A stretch of 64,000 nt of DNA from an uncultured Actinomycetes bacterium (GTDB lineage Bacteria; Actinomycetota; Acidimicrobiia; Acidimicrobiales; RAAP-2), in assembly GCA_903860745.1 (NCBI GenBank), contig CAIORQ010000001.1:51112-115111 (forward strand), written 5' to 3'. Made by a program: the position numbers and the translations under genes. Numbering within the stretch: position 1 is the stretch's first letter; every line of letters starts with the position of its first letter. The notes beneath the pieces were generated by a model, which made no database searches, was not told the origin of the DNA, and saw only the letters and a program-made list of their open reading frames with translations. Positions 54,165 through 62,446 of the stretch are shown in pieces.

Positions 54165-55147
54165 TGTCCGTACCCCATCACCTGGTCGACCGCGTCGAGG
54201 ATGCGGTCGACGCTCGGGCGGTAGTCCTCCTCGATGCGCGCCGGCGGATACGGGACGTGATAGCCCGCGACGCGGACACCGGGGGCGCGCATCGAGTAGA
54301 AGCAGCGCTGCGTGACCTCGGCCACGATCTCGGAGCTCACCGAGGCGCTGCGCGGCGCCTCCTGCACCGCGATCAGACGACCGGTCTTGAGCACCGAGGC
54401 CACGACCACCGGGTAGTCGACCGGGGAGATTCCCCGCAGGTCGATGACCTCGAGGGAGACGCCCTCGGCCTCGGCGGCCTCGGCGGCGCGCAGGATGGTC
54501 TTGACGCTCGAGCCGTATCCCACCACCGTGACGTCGGAGCCCTCGCGGCGCAGCTCGGCCTCGCAGAGTCCCCGCGGCGGACCGTCGAGGTCGACCTCGC
54601 CCTTCTCCCAGTAGCGGCTCTTGGGCTCGCAGAAGATGATGGGGTCGTCGCTGTCGATGGCCTGCTGGATCATCCAGAAGGCGTCGTTGGGCGTGGCGCA
54701 CGACACCACCCGCAGGCCCGGGGTGTGGGCGAAGTAGGCCTCGGGGCTCTCCGAGTGGTGCTCGATCGCTCCGATGCCGCCCTGGAAGGGTAGACGGATG
54801 ACCATGGCCATGTTGTAGATGCCCTCGGAGCGCTTGTGCAGCTTGGCCACCTGCGAGACAATCTGGTCGAAGGCGGGGAACACGAAGCCGTCAAACTGCA
54901 TCTCGCACACCGGTCGGTATCCGCGGATCGCCAGACCCACCGCGGTCCCCACGATGGCCGATTCGGCCAGCGGCGTGTCGACCACGCGGTCCTGGCCGAA
55001 GTCCTTCTGCAGTCCGTCGGTGATGCGAAAGACGCCGCCCAGCTTGCCGATGTCCTCGCCCATGAGCAGCACCTTGGGGTCCTTCTCCATGGCGCGTCGC
55101 AGGCCCTCGTTGAGCGCCTTGGCCATGGTCATCGTGGTCGTGGCCAT
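54161..55147 (-). CDS. 2-oxoacid dehydrogenase E1 component, beta subunit
   Basis: The product is 328 residues. Features of the E1 beta family are LLMGEDIGKLGGVFRITDGL, DTPLAESAIVGTAVGLAI, MQFDGFVFPAFDQI, RLPFQGGIGAIEHHSESPEA and the transketolase C-terminal ending in GYHVPYPPARIEE. It forms the alpha2beta2 decarboxylase with the upstream gene product (1-bp overlap, TGATG), oxidising 2-oxoacids derived from Val/Leu/Ile with thiamine diphosphate. Confidence 0.93.
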   Translation of the reverse strand: MATTTMTMAKALNEGLRRAMEKDPKVLLMGEDIGKLGGVFRITDGLQKDFGQDRVVDTPLAESAIVGTAVGLAIRGYRPVCEMQFDGFVFPAFDQIVSQVAKLHKRSEGIYNMAMVIRLPFQGGIGAIEHHSESPEAYFAHTPGLRVVSCATPNDAFWMIQQAIDSDDPIIFCEPKSRYWEKGEVDLDGPPRGLCEAELRREGSDVTVVGYGSSVKTILRAAEAAEAEGVSLEVIDLRGISPVDYPVVVASVLKTGRLIAVQEAPRSASVSSEIVAEVTQRCFYSMRAPGVRVAGYHVPYPPARIEEDYRPSVDRILDAVDQVMGYGQ

Positions 55148-56214
55148 CAGTGCGAGCCCCCCAGTCCCAGCGCCGCCATCTCGCGGCGACCTTCGTCGAT
55201 CAGCGGATGATCGTCAGCGTAGACGTGGTCGAACATCGACAGGGGGTCGGGTCGACCCATCGCCAGGACGTCCTCGCGCAGCTGCAGGGCCTGGCGGTCG
55301 GCCTCGGCCGCGATGTCCTCGAAGGCCGACGGCTTCACCCGGTACTCGCGCACCAACAGGGCCTTGATGCGTTCGATGGGGTCGCGGTGCTTCCACACCT
55401 CGACCTCGGCGTCCACGCGATAGCGCGTGGGGTCGTCGGAGGTGGTGTGCGCGCCCATCCGGTAGGTGAAGGCCTCGATCATCGTGGGACCGCCGCCGGC
55501 GCGGGCGTTGTCCAGGGCGGCCCGGGTCACCTCGTAGCAGGCCAGGAGGTCGTTGCCGTCCACGCGCACTCCCGGGAAGCCGAAGCCCCGTGCGCGCCGA
55601 AAGAGTGGCACCTTGGACTGGGTCGACGACGGCGTCGAGATGCCGAACTGGTTGTTCTGGCAGAAGAAGACCACCGGCGCGTTGAAGGAGGAGGCCCAGA
55701 CGAAGGACTCGAGGACGTCGCCCTGGCTCGAAGCACCGTCCCCGAAGAAGGTGAGCACCGCCTCGTCGGCGCCGTCGCGCTGGATGCCCATGGCGTAGCC
55801 CACCGCGTTGAGGACCTGGTTGCCCAGCACGATCGTCGGCAGGTGGTGGCGGTACTTGAGGGGGTCCCAGCCACCGTTGCTGACGGCGCGGAACAGCTTC
55901 AGGAGTTCGGCGGGCGGGATGCCGCGGCACCACGCGATGCCGTGCTCACGGTAGGAGGGGAAGGTGAAGTCCATCGGGGCGAGGGCCCGACCGGCGCCGA
56001 TCTGGGCGCCCTCTTGCCCCTCGATGGGGGCCCACAGCGCCAACTGACCCTGACGCTGCAGGGAGGTCGACTCGGTGCACAGGCGCCGCACGATCACCAT
56101 GTCGCGGTACATCGAGAGGATCTGTTCACCCGACAGGGTGCTGGCGTAGTCCGGATGGTCGACCCGCTCGCCCTCGGGGGTCAGTAACTGGACTAGTTCT
56201 TCGTCGATCATCAA
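55147..56214 (-). CDS. 2-oxoacid dehydrogenase E1 component, alpha subunit
   Basis: The 355-residue protein has YRDMVIVRRLCTESTSLQRQG, the thiamine diphosphate motif GDGASSQGDVLESFVWASSF followed by NN, and the phosphorylation-loop region GAHTTSDDPTRYR characteristic of E1 alpha of branched-chain complexes. First gene of the E1alpha-E1beta-E2 operon. E3 (lipoamide dehydrogenase) is not in the window and is presumably encoded elsewhere and shared. Confidence 0.93.
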   Translation of the reverse strand: MMIDEELVQLLTPEGERVDHPDYASTLSGEQILSMYRDMVIVRRLCTESTSLQRQGQLALWAPIEGQEGAQIGAGRALAPMDFTFPSYREHGIAWCRGIPPAELLKLFRAVSNGGWDPLKYRHHLPTIVLGNQVLNAVGYAMGIQRDGADEAVLTFFGDGASSQGDVLESFVWASSFNAPVVFFCQNNQFGISTPSSTQSKVPLFRRARGFGFPGVRVDGNDLLACYEVTRAALDNARAGGGPTMIEAFTYRMGAHTTSDDPTRYRVDAEVEVWKHRDPIERIKALLVREYRVKPSAFEDIAAEADRQALQLREDVLAMGRPDPLSMFDHVYADDHPLIDEGRREMAALGLGGSH

Positions 56215-56245
56215 CGCTCCTTCGAGTCCCGCTCGGATTTCACCC

Positions 56246-56251
56246 TAGTCT
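56246..56251 (+). promoter_or_regulatory. -10 box TAGTCT, leaderless MFS transcript
   Basis: TAGTCT ends 8 nt before the GTG at 56260, inside the 45-bp divergent gap with the E1-alpha gene. Confidence 0.5.
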
Positions 56252-56259
56252 CCTAGCCT

Positions 56260-57486
56260 GTGGGGGTGCCTCGCCTGTTCGTGGACTGGAGCCCGCTGCG
56301 CCAGAGCCGCAATTTCCGCCTGCTGATCGTCGGTCAGCTGGTCTCCCTGCTGGGCAGCAACCTCACGCTGGTCGCGGTGCCCTACCAGGTCTACCGCGAG
56401 ACCCACTCGAGCCTCTGGGTGGGTCTGGCCAGCCTCTTCCAGCTCCCCTTCCTCATCGTCGGCGCCCTGTGGGGCGGGGCCTTCGGCGACCGCTACGACC
56501 GGCGCACGCTGCTGGTCGTGGGAACTCTGGTCTGCGCGCTCACCAGCGCCGGCTTGGCCGTCAACGCCCTCCTCCCCCACGACAGCCTGTCGACACTGCT
56601 CGGCCTCGCGGCCCTGGGCGCCGGGGCGGGCGGCTTCACCAGTCCCGTGCGCGCGGCGGCGATCCCGGGCATGTTGCGCGAGGAGCAGCTGATCAGCGCC
56701 TATTCGCTGAACCAGATCATCGTGAACATCTCGGCCGTCGCGGGACCCTCCCTCGCCGGCGTGCTCCTGGCCGCGGTGAGCCTCTCGTCGTGCTACGCCA
56801 TCGACGCCGCCACCTTCGTGCTCCTGGCGGTGGCCACCTTGTTCATGACCCACCTCACGCCGCCGGCGGGCCGCGACGACGTCGCCCTCCTGAACGCCAT
56901 CGCCGAGGGCTTTCGCTACGTGCGCCGCCACGCCGTGGCCCAGGCCGTGTACCTCGCCGACCTCAACGCCAACGTCTTCGGACTGCCCCGGGCGCTCTTC
57001 CCCGCCGTCGCCCTCACCGTGTACCACGGTGGCGCGCGCACCCTCGGACTCCTCTACGCCGCGCCGGGCGTCGGGGCTCTGGTCATGGCGGTCTTCGCCG
57101 GATGGATCAACCACGTGCAGCGCCGCGGGCGCACCGTCATCCTGGTCGTCGCCCTCTGGGGCCTGGCCATGGCGGCCTTCGGTCTGGTGCACGTCCTGTG
57201 GTTCGGCGTCGCGGCGCTCGCCCTGGCGGGATCGATGGACGTGGTCTCGACGGTCCTGCGCGGCACCATCTTGCAACTGGCGATCACCGACGAGTTCCGT
57301 GGGCGCATCCAGTCGATCCAGATGGCGGTAGTGACCGGAGGCCCGCGTCTGGGCGACGCCGAGGCGGGAGCGGTGGCCGCCGTGTCGAGCACGGAGTTCT
57401 CCATCGTGTCGGGGGGCATCGCCTGCGTCGTGGGGGTGGCGCTGCTGGCGTGGCGCCGGCGGGCCTTCTGGGACGAGACGGTCTAG
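56260..57486 (+). CDS. MFS transporter
   Basis: The 408-residue membrane protein has about 12 helices. It opens with SRNFRLLIVGQLVSLLGSNL, has the loop GGAFGDRYDRRTLLVVG (the MFS motif A, D-R-x-D-R-R) and a second-half equivalent FRGRIQSIQMAV. This is the DHA3/enterobactin-exporter-like group (MFS_3). Substrate is unknown; efflux is likely. It overlaps the rlmN gene end by 4 bp, tail to tail. Confidence 0.85.
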   Translation: MGVPRLFVDWSPLRQSRNFRLLIVGQLVSLLGSNLTLVAVPYQVYRETHSSLWVGLASLFQLPFLIVGALWGGAFGDRYDRRTLLVVGTLVCALTSAGLAVNALLPHDSLSTLLGLAALGAGAGGFTSPVRAAAIPGMLREEQLISAYSLNQIIVNISAVAGPSLAGVLLAAVSLSSCYAIDAATFVLLAVATLFMTHLTPPAGRDDVALLNAIAEGFRYVRRHAVAQAVYLADLNANVFGLPRALFPAVALTVYHGGARTLGLLYAAPGVGALVMAVFAGWINHVQRRGRTVILVVALWGLAMAAFGLVHVLWFGVAALALAGSMDVVSTVLRGTILQLAITDEFRGRIQSIQMAVVTGGPRLGDAEAGAVAAVSSTEFSIVSGGIACVVGVALLAWRRRAFWDETV

Positions 57487-58526
57487 CGCGCCCGCAGGGT
57501 GACCGACGATCGGTGAGCATTGGTCACCGCCGCCAGTTGCCCGCAGGCCGCGTCGATGGAGCGTCCGCGGGTGTTGCGCACCGTGACGTTGATTCCCAAC
57601 TCCTCGAGCCCGTCGCGGAACTCCCGCACCCGCTCGGGCCGCGAACCACGCACCAGGTAACCGGGAGTCGGGTTCAGCGGGATGAGGTTGACGTGCGCGC
57701 GCAGGTCGCGCGCGTAGTGGGCGAGCTCGAACATGGCCTGGTCGGTGTCGTTCACGCCGTCGATCAACGCCCATTCGAAGCTCAGACGCCGTGACGTGGA
57801 GGCCAGCCACTTCTCGCAGGCCTCGTAGAGACGGCTCAGGGGGTAGCGCCGGTTCAGCGGCACGAGCTCGTCGCGGGTGGCGTCATTGGCGGCGTGCAGG
57901 CTCACGGCCAGCGTGAGGGGCAGGCCCTCGTCCGCCAGGCGTTCGATGGCCGGCGCCACCCCCACGGTCGAGACGGTGAGGTGCCGAGCGGAGAGTCCCC
58001 GGTACTCGTGCAGGCGCCGCACGACGTCGGCGGTGACCCGGTAGTTGGCCAGGGGCTCGCCCATACCCATGAAGACCACGTTGGACAGGCGCCGCGGCGC
58101 CGCCTCGCGCGCGGCGAACATGACCTGCTCGACCACCTCGCCGACGCTGAGCTGACGGGTGAAGCCCGCCTGACCCGTGGCGCAGAAGGTGCAGCCCATG
58201 GCGCAGCCCGCCTGGGACGAGACGCAGACCGTCACCCGGTCGGTGTAGTTCATCAGGACCGTCTCGATGGTGGCGCCATCGTGGAGGCGAAAGACCCACT
58301 TGCGCGTCGACCCCCGGTCGCTGGTGACGTCGTTGGCCACCTCGAGCGCGGGCGGCAGTTCGCGGGCCAGGCGTTCGCGCAGCGCCTTGGGCACCGTGGT
58401 GATGGACCCGAGGTCCAGGGCCCCCTCCCACACGCCACGCCAGACCTGGTCGAGCCGGTAGCGCGGCTCGTCCGCGAGGTACGTCGCCAACTGGGTGGCG
58501 TCCAAGTCGTAGACCGAGGGCACCAC
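57483..58526 (-). CDS. rlmN: Dual-specificity 23S rRNA (A2503)/tRNA (A37) methyltransferase
   Basis: This 347-residue radical-SAM enzyme methylates C2 of A2503 in 23S rRNA. The cluster-binding motif is CAMGCTFC with Cys108, Cys112 and Cys115. Other landmarks are VFMGMGEPLANY, LAVSLHAAND, and INVTVRNTRGRSIDAACGQL near the C-terminus, containing the acceptor Cys. Length and motif order are standard. GTG start at 58526. Confidence 0.93.
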   Translation of the reverse strand: MVPSVYDLDATQLATYLADEPRYRLDQVWRGVWEGALDLGSITTVPKALRERLARELPPALEVANDVTSDRGSTRKWVFRLHDGATIETVLMNYTDRVTVCVSSQAGCAMGCTFCATGQAGFTRQLSVGEVVEQVMFAAREAAPRRLSNVVFMGMGEPLANYRVTADVVRRLHEYRGLSARHLTVSTVGVAPAIERLADEGLPLTLAVSLHAANDATRDELVPLNRRYPLSRLYEACEKWLASTSRRLSFEWALIDGVNDTDQAMFELAHYARDLRAHVNLIPLNPTPGYLVRGSRPERVREFRDGLEELGINVTVRNTRGRSIDAACGQLAAVTNAHRSSVTLRAR

Positions 58527-58616
58527 TCCACGCTAGGCCACCGCGACGTCGGCCATTCGCCCGGGGCCCGCGCCGTCTGCTTGACTCGGAGTGCAGGGTC
58601 TATCCAAAGGAGTGCC

Positions 58617-59393
<777 letters not shown>

Positions 59394-59403
59394 CCCGGCC
59401 GGT

Positions 59404-60990
59404 CTAGTTGGCCACGTCGCGGCGGGTGTAGCGCCACAGTCCGGCCGCACCGATGGCCGCGCCCACCAGGGTGACCCCGAGGAAGCCGCCGAGGTCGAAG
59501 GGGCTCACGGGCACCGAGCGCAGGTAGTGGAAGGGGTTGACCTCGAGCACCAGCGCGGGCCACCTCAGGACGGGACCGAGGATCTGCGCCACGTAGGCCA
59601 CGATCACCAGCATCGCGCCGAGCGCGAAGGCGAGACGGGGGAAGCGAGCCACCAGCCAGACGCTGAGACCGACCATGAAGGGGACCAGTGCGAGGGACCC
59701 CGCGACGGCCTCGGCCACCGTCGACAGAGCCATCGCGGTCCCGCTGAGACGCACGCCGCCCCACAGGGCCAGGGTCGTGGCGGCGCCGGCCACCACCACG
59801 CAGGCCAGGGAGCCCGCCGTCACCGCGAACATCCAGGTGCTGCGGCTCACGCCCGTGGCCAGCACCAGGTCGAGGCGACCCTTCACCTCGTCGGCGCCCG
59901 TCGAGGAGATCCACGACACCACCAGCAGGGTGAAGACCACCGACATCACCGTGGCGGCGATCGCCACGAAACCCACGCCGGTCACCATGGCCCCCATGCC
60001 CCAATGGTTCAACAGTGCGGTGTAGCTGGGGTCGCTGTGGGCCAGCGACACCAGGGCGTGGGTCAGGTAGCCCATGATGACGCCGAACACCGCGAGACCC
60101 AGGGTCCACCAGCGCCACACGCTCGAGCGCTCGCGCCACGCGAAGAGCCACGGTGAGGAGAGGAAGGCCGGCTTCGCCGTGGCGCTGTCCGCGTGGGTGT
60201 ACAGCGCCCCGCCGACGTCACGACGGTCCTGCAGCCACCACACCGCCGCCACCGCGACGAGTGGCCCGACCAGCGCCGGCACCGCGGCGCCCGCGTCGAC
60301 CGTCTGGAAGGCGCCGATCTTCTCCACCCACCCGAAGAAGGTGAGGTCGCGCATCCACTCGAGCGAGGAGCCGGCGTCAGCGACCACTCGGAGCAGGAAG
60401 GCCAGCACCACGAGGGCCAGGGCCAACTGGCTCGCGGCGCGCCGGGGCGCGGCGATCTGCGCGGACAACAGCCCGATGATGGCCCCCGACCAGGCGATGG
60501 ACAGCATCCCCAGGGCGTAGTAGAGCGAGCCCGACGTGCTCTGACCGCCCGCACGCATCATCAGACCCGACGCCGCGGCGACGACCAGTCCCATCTCGGC
60601 CAGCACCAGCGTCGTCGTGCGCAAGACGGCGTCGCGGTTGCGCCTCCCGATGACCAGGACGTCCCAATTCCCGTCGTCCTCGTGCGCCCGCGTCAGTCTC
60701 GTGGCGCTCAGCGCCGCCCAAATGGCCACCGTCATCACCAGGACCGCCCCCATCTTCCACACGACGAAGGCACCACCGGTGTTGAGGTTGTCCACGCGTC
60801 CGTAGAGGGCGGCCACCGCCGGGTTCGCCAGCAGCGGCGCCAGTCCCACCATGCCCGCGGCACCGCCGCTCGCGTTGAAGGACTTGAGACCGGTCTCGAT
60901 GATCAAGACGACCAGCACCGCGACCACGACCGTGTTGCGGCGCATCTCGCGCCAGACCAGGGAGTGGACCGAGGTGACCGCGCGGCTCAC
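59404..60990 (-). CDS. ABC exporter permease (polyketide-antibiotic-exporter-like)
   Basis: The 528-residue membrane protein has about 12 hydrophobic segments arranged as two similar halves, typical of the large actinobacterial ABC-2 permeases annotated as exporters of polyketide antibiotics. Conserved elements are LTRAHEDDGNWDVLVIGRRNR in half one and TGADEVKGRLDLVLATGVSR in half two. It overlaps the ATPase gene by 4 bp. The substrate is unknown. Confidence 0.85.
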   Translation of the reverse strand: MSRAVTSVHSLVWREMRRNTVVVAVLVVLIIETGLKSFNASGGAAGMVGLAPLLANPAVAALYGRVDNLNTGGAFVVWKMGAVLVMTVAIWAALSATRLTRAHEDDGNWDVLVIGRRNRDAVLRTTTLVLAEMGLVVAAASGLMMRAGGQSTSGSLYYALGMLSIAWSGAIIGLLSAQIAAPRRAASQLALALVVLAFLLRVVADAGSSLEWMRDLTFFGWVEKIGAFQTVDAGAAVPALVGPLVAVAAVWWLQDRRDVGGALYTHADSATAKPAFLSSPWLFAWRERSSVWRWWTLGLAVFGVIMGYLTHALVSLAHSDPSYTALLNHWGMGAMVTGVGFVAIAATVMSVVFTLLVVSWISSTGADEVKGRLDLVLATGVSRSTWMFAVTAGSLACVVVAGAATTLALWGGVRLSGTAMALSTVAEAVAGSLALVPFMVGLSVWLVARFPRLAFALGAMLVIVAYVAQILGPVLRWPALVLEVNPFHYLRSVPVSPFDLGGFLGVTLVGAAIGAAGLWRYTRRDVAN

Positions 60991-61868
60991 GTGGCCGGGG
61001 CGCCATCGTAGAAGCTGAGGAAGATCTCCTCCAGCGAGGCCTCACGGCCGTGGACGGCCGTCACGTCGCGCGACGCCAGCGCCGCGAAGAAGGCCGACGG
61101 GGCGCCGGTGACGCGCACGCGCACGCCGTCGGGCAGGGTGTCGACCACGCTGACACCCGGTACACCGGAGAGGTCGCCGACCCGACCGATGACGTCGAAC
61201 TCGACACCGATGCGCGACTGCAGGTCGGCGATCTCGGCCACCGTCACGATCTGGCCCGAGCGGATCATGGCGACCCGGGTGCACAGGTGCTCGACCTCGC
61301 TGAGCATGTGCGAGCTCAACAAGACGGCCTGGCCGCGTTCGCGGGCCTCGACCATGCACTCACGAAAGACCCGTTCCATCAACGGGTCGAGGCCCGACGT
61401 GGGCTCGTCCAGGAGCAGCACCGGAGCCCGCGTCGCGAAGGCCCCGATCAAAGCCACCTTCTGACGATTGCCCTTGGAGTAGGCCCGGATCCGCTTGCGC
61501 GGATCGAGCTCGAAGCGCTCGATCAGCTCACGGGTGTAGGCCACGTCGCTACTGCCGTGCAGCGCCGCCAATAGCGTCAAGGTGTCCTCGCCCGTCAACT
61601 GGGGCCACAGTGACACGTCGCCGGCGACGTAGGCCACGTTCGCGCGGGCCTCGTCGGAACCCGCCGGGTGGCCCAGCACGGCGACCGACCCCGACGTGGG
61701 CCGCAGGAGACCCAGGGCGAGGCGCAGGGTCGTGGACTTGCCCGCCCCGTTGGGTCCGAGGAAGCCGAGGATCTCTCCGGCCGCCAGGTTCAAGGTCACG
61801 TGGTCGACCGCCCGCGTGGATCCGTAGTCCTTGACGAGGTCGTCGATGTCCAGGGCGAAGGTCGTCAT
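60987..61868 (-). CDS. ABC exporter ATP-binding protein
   Basis: The 293-residue protein has Walker A GPNGAGKST, Q-loop region, signature YSKGNRQKVALIGAF, Walker B VLLLDEPTSGLDP and a switch His in SSHMLSEVEHL. It is the partner of the ABC-2 permease immediately downstream. The C-terminal 80 residues form the accessory domain common to drug-export ATPases. A TAGTTT box ends 6 nt before the ATG, suggesting a leaderless transcript. Confidence 0.92.
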   Translation of the reverse strand: MTTFALDIDDLVKDYGSTRAVDHVTLNLAAGEILGFLGPNGAGKSTTLRLALGLLRPTSGSVAVLGHPAGSDEARANVAYVAGDVSLWPQLTGEDTLTLLAALHGSSDVAYTRELIERFELDPRKRIRAYSKGNRQKVALIGAFATRAPVLLLDEPTSGLDPLMERVFRECMVEARERGQAVLLSSHMLSEVEHLCTRVAMIRSGQIVTVAEIADLQSRIGVEFDVIGRVGDLSGVPGVSVVDTLPDGVRVRVTGAPSAFFAALASRDVTAVHGREASLEEIFLSFYDGAPAT

Positions 61869-61874
61869 ACTAGG

Positions 61875-61880
61875 AAACTA
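61875..61880 (-). promoter_or_regulatory. -10 box TAGTTT, leaderless ABC exporter transcript
   Basis: TAGTTT on the minus strand ends 6 nt before the ATG at 61868. Confidence 0.45.
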
Positions 61881-61913
61881 GTTCTTCGTCCCCCGCACCG
61901 ATTCGCGTGACGA

Positions 61914-62255
61914 TCAGGGGACGGGGATGTCGTCGGGGACCAGGTGCACCGCGAGGTCCTCCTCGCTCACCTGGCCGTCCTTCACCGGCGACACGAGGCT
62001 CCAGTGTCCGCCCACCGGACAGAACTGCCATCGCCACCAGCCCAGGCGTAGCGACTTCACCGACACTCCGGGCACCCAGATCGTGCGAAAGAGGTGTCCG
62101 TCGCGACAGCGCACGAGCGTCCGCCCCCCCAGGCCGGAGTATCCCCGCCGGCGCGCGACCAACGTCGCCACGACGTAGAACAGCACCGTCACGACGTAGA
62201 ACAGCACCGTCACGACGAAGAACCGACGGCGGTTCGCGGACTTCTCTCTGGTCAT
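61914..62255 (-). CDS. Small membrane protein with C-terminal Cys/His-containing domain
   Basis: This 113-residue protein has a basic N-terminus and one hydrophobic segment containing a 7-residue direct duplication (FYVVTVL), coded by a 21-bp tandem repeat. The C-terminal domain reads VRCRDGHLFRTIWVPGVSVKSLRLGWWRW and QFCPVGGHWSLV as neighbouring blocks, here shortened to CRDGHLF and CPVGGHW, a pattern common in uncharacterised actinobacterial proteins and reminiscent of a zinc knuckle. Function is unknown. AAGGGGG precedes the ATG. Confidence 0.7.
   Translation of the reverse strand: MTREKSANRRRFFVVTVLFYVVTVLFYVVATLVARRRGYSGLGGRTLVRCRDGHLFRTIWVPGVSVKSLRLGWWRWQFCPVGGHWSLVSPVKDGQVSEEDLAVHLVPDDIPVP
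62170..62217 (+). repeat. 21-bp tandem duplication inside the small membrane protein gene
   Basis: The 21-mer beginning ACGACGTAGAACAGCACCG occupies 62170-62190 and 62191-62211 identically, followed by a partial third copy (62212-62217). It keeps the reading frame and doubles seven residues of the membrane helix. Confidence 0.9.
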
Positions 62256-62446
62256 CTCGACCCCCTTCGCGACAGGGACGATTTCGGAGCGGACCGGTCA
62301 GTCGACGCAACACCATCCCTATAGGTCACGGTAGCGACCACCCCCTCGCCCGAGACGCCCCAGACGGTGACCTTGTCCCCTACTTGAGCGACGACCAGGG
62401 AGTCATGCTGAGGGTGGGGATGTCTGTGACCCGAACCGAGGTAGTT

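Noticed and set aside
52815..54701. Long minus-strand frame of 628 codons
   Set aside because: The extra N-terminal part is a shadow of the E1-beta gene; E2 starts at 54164.
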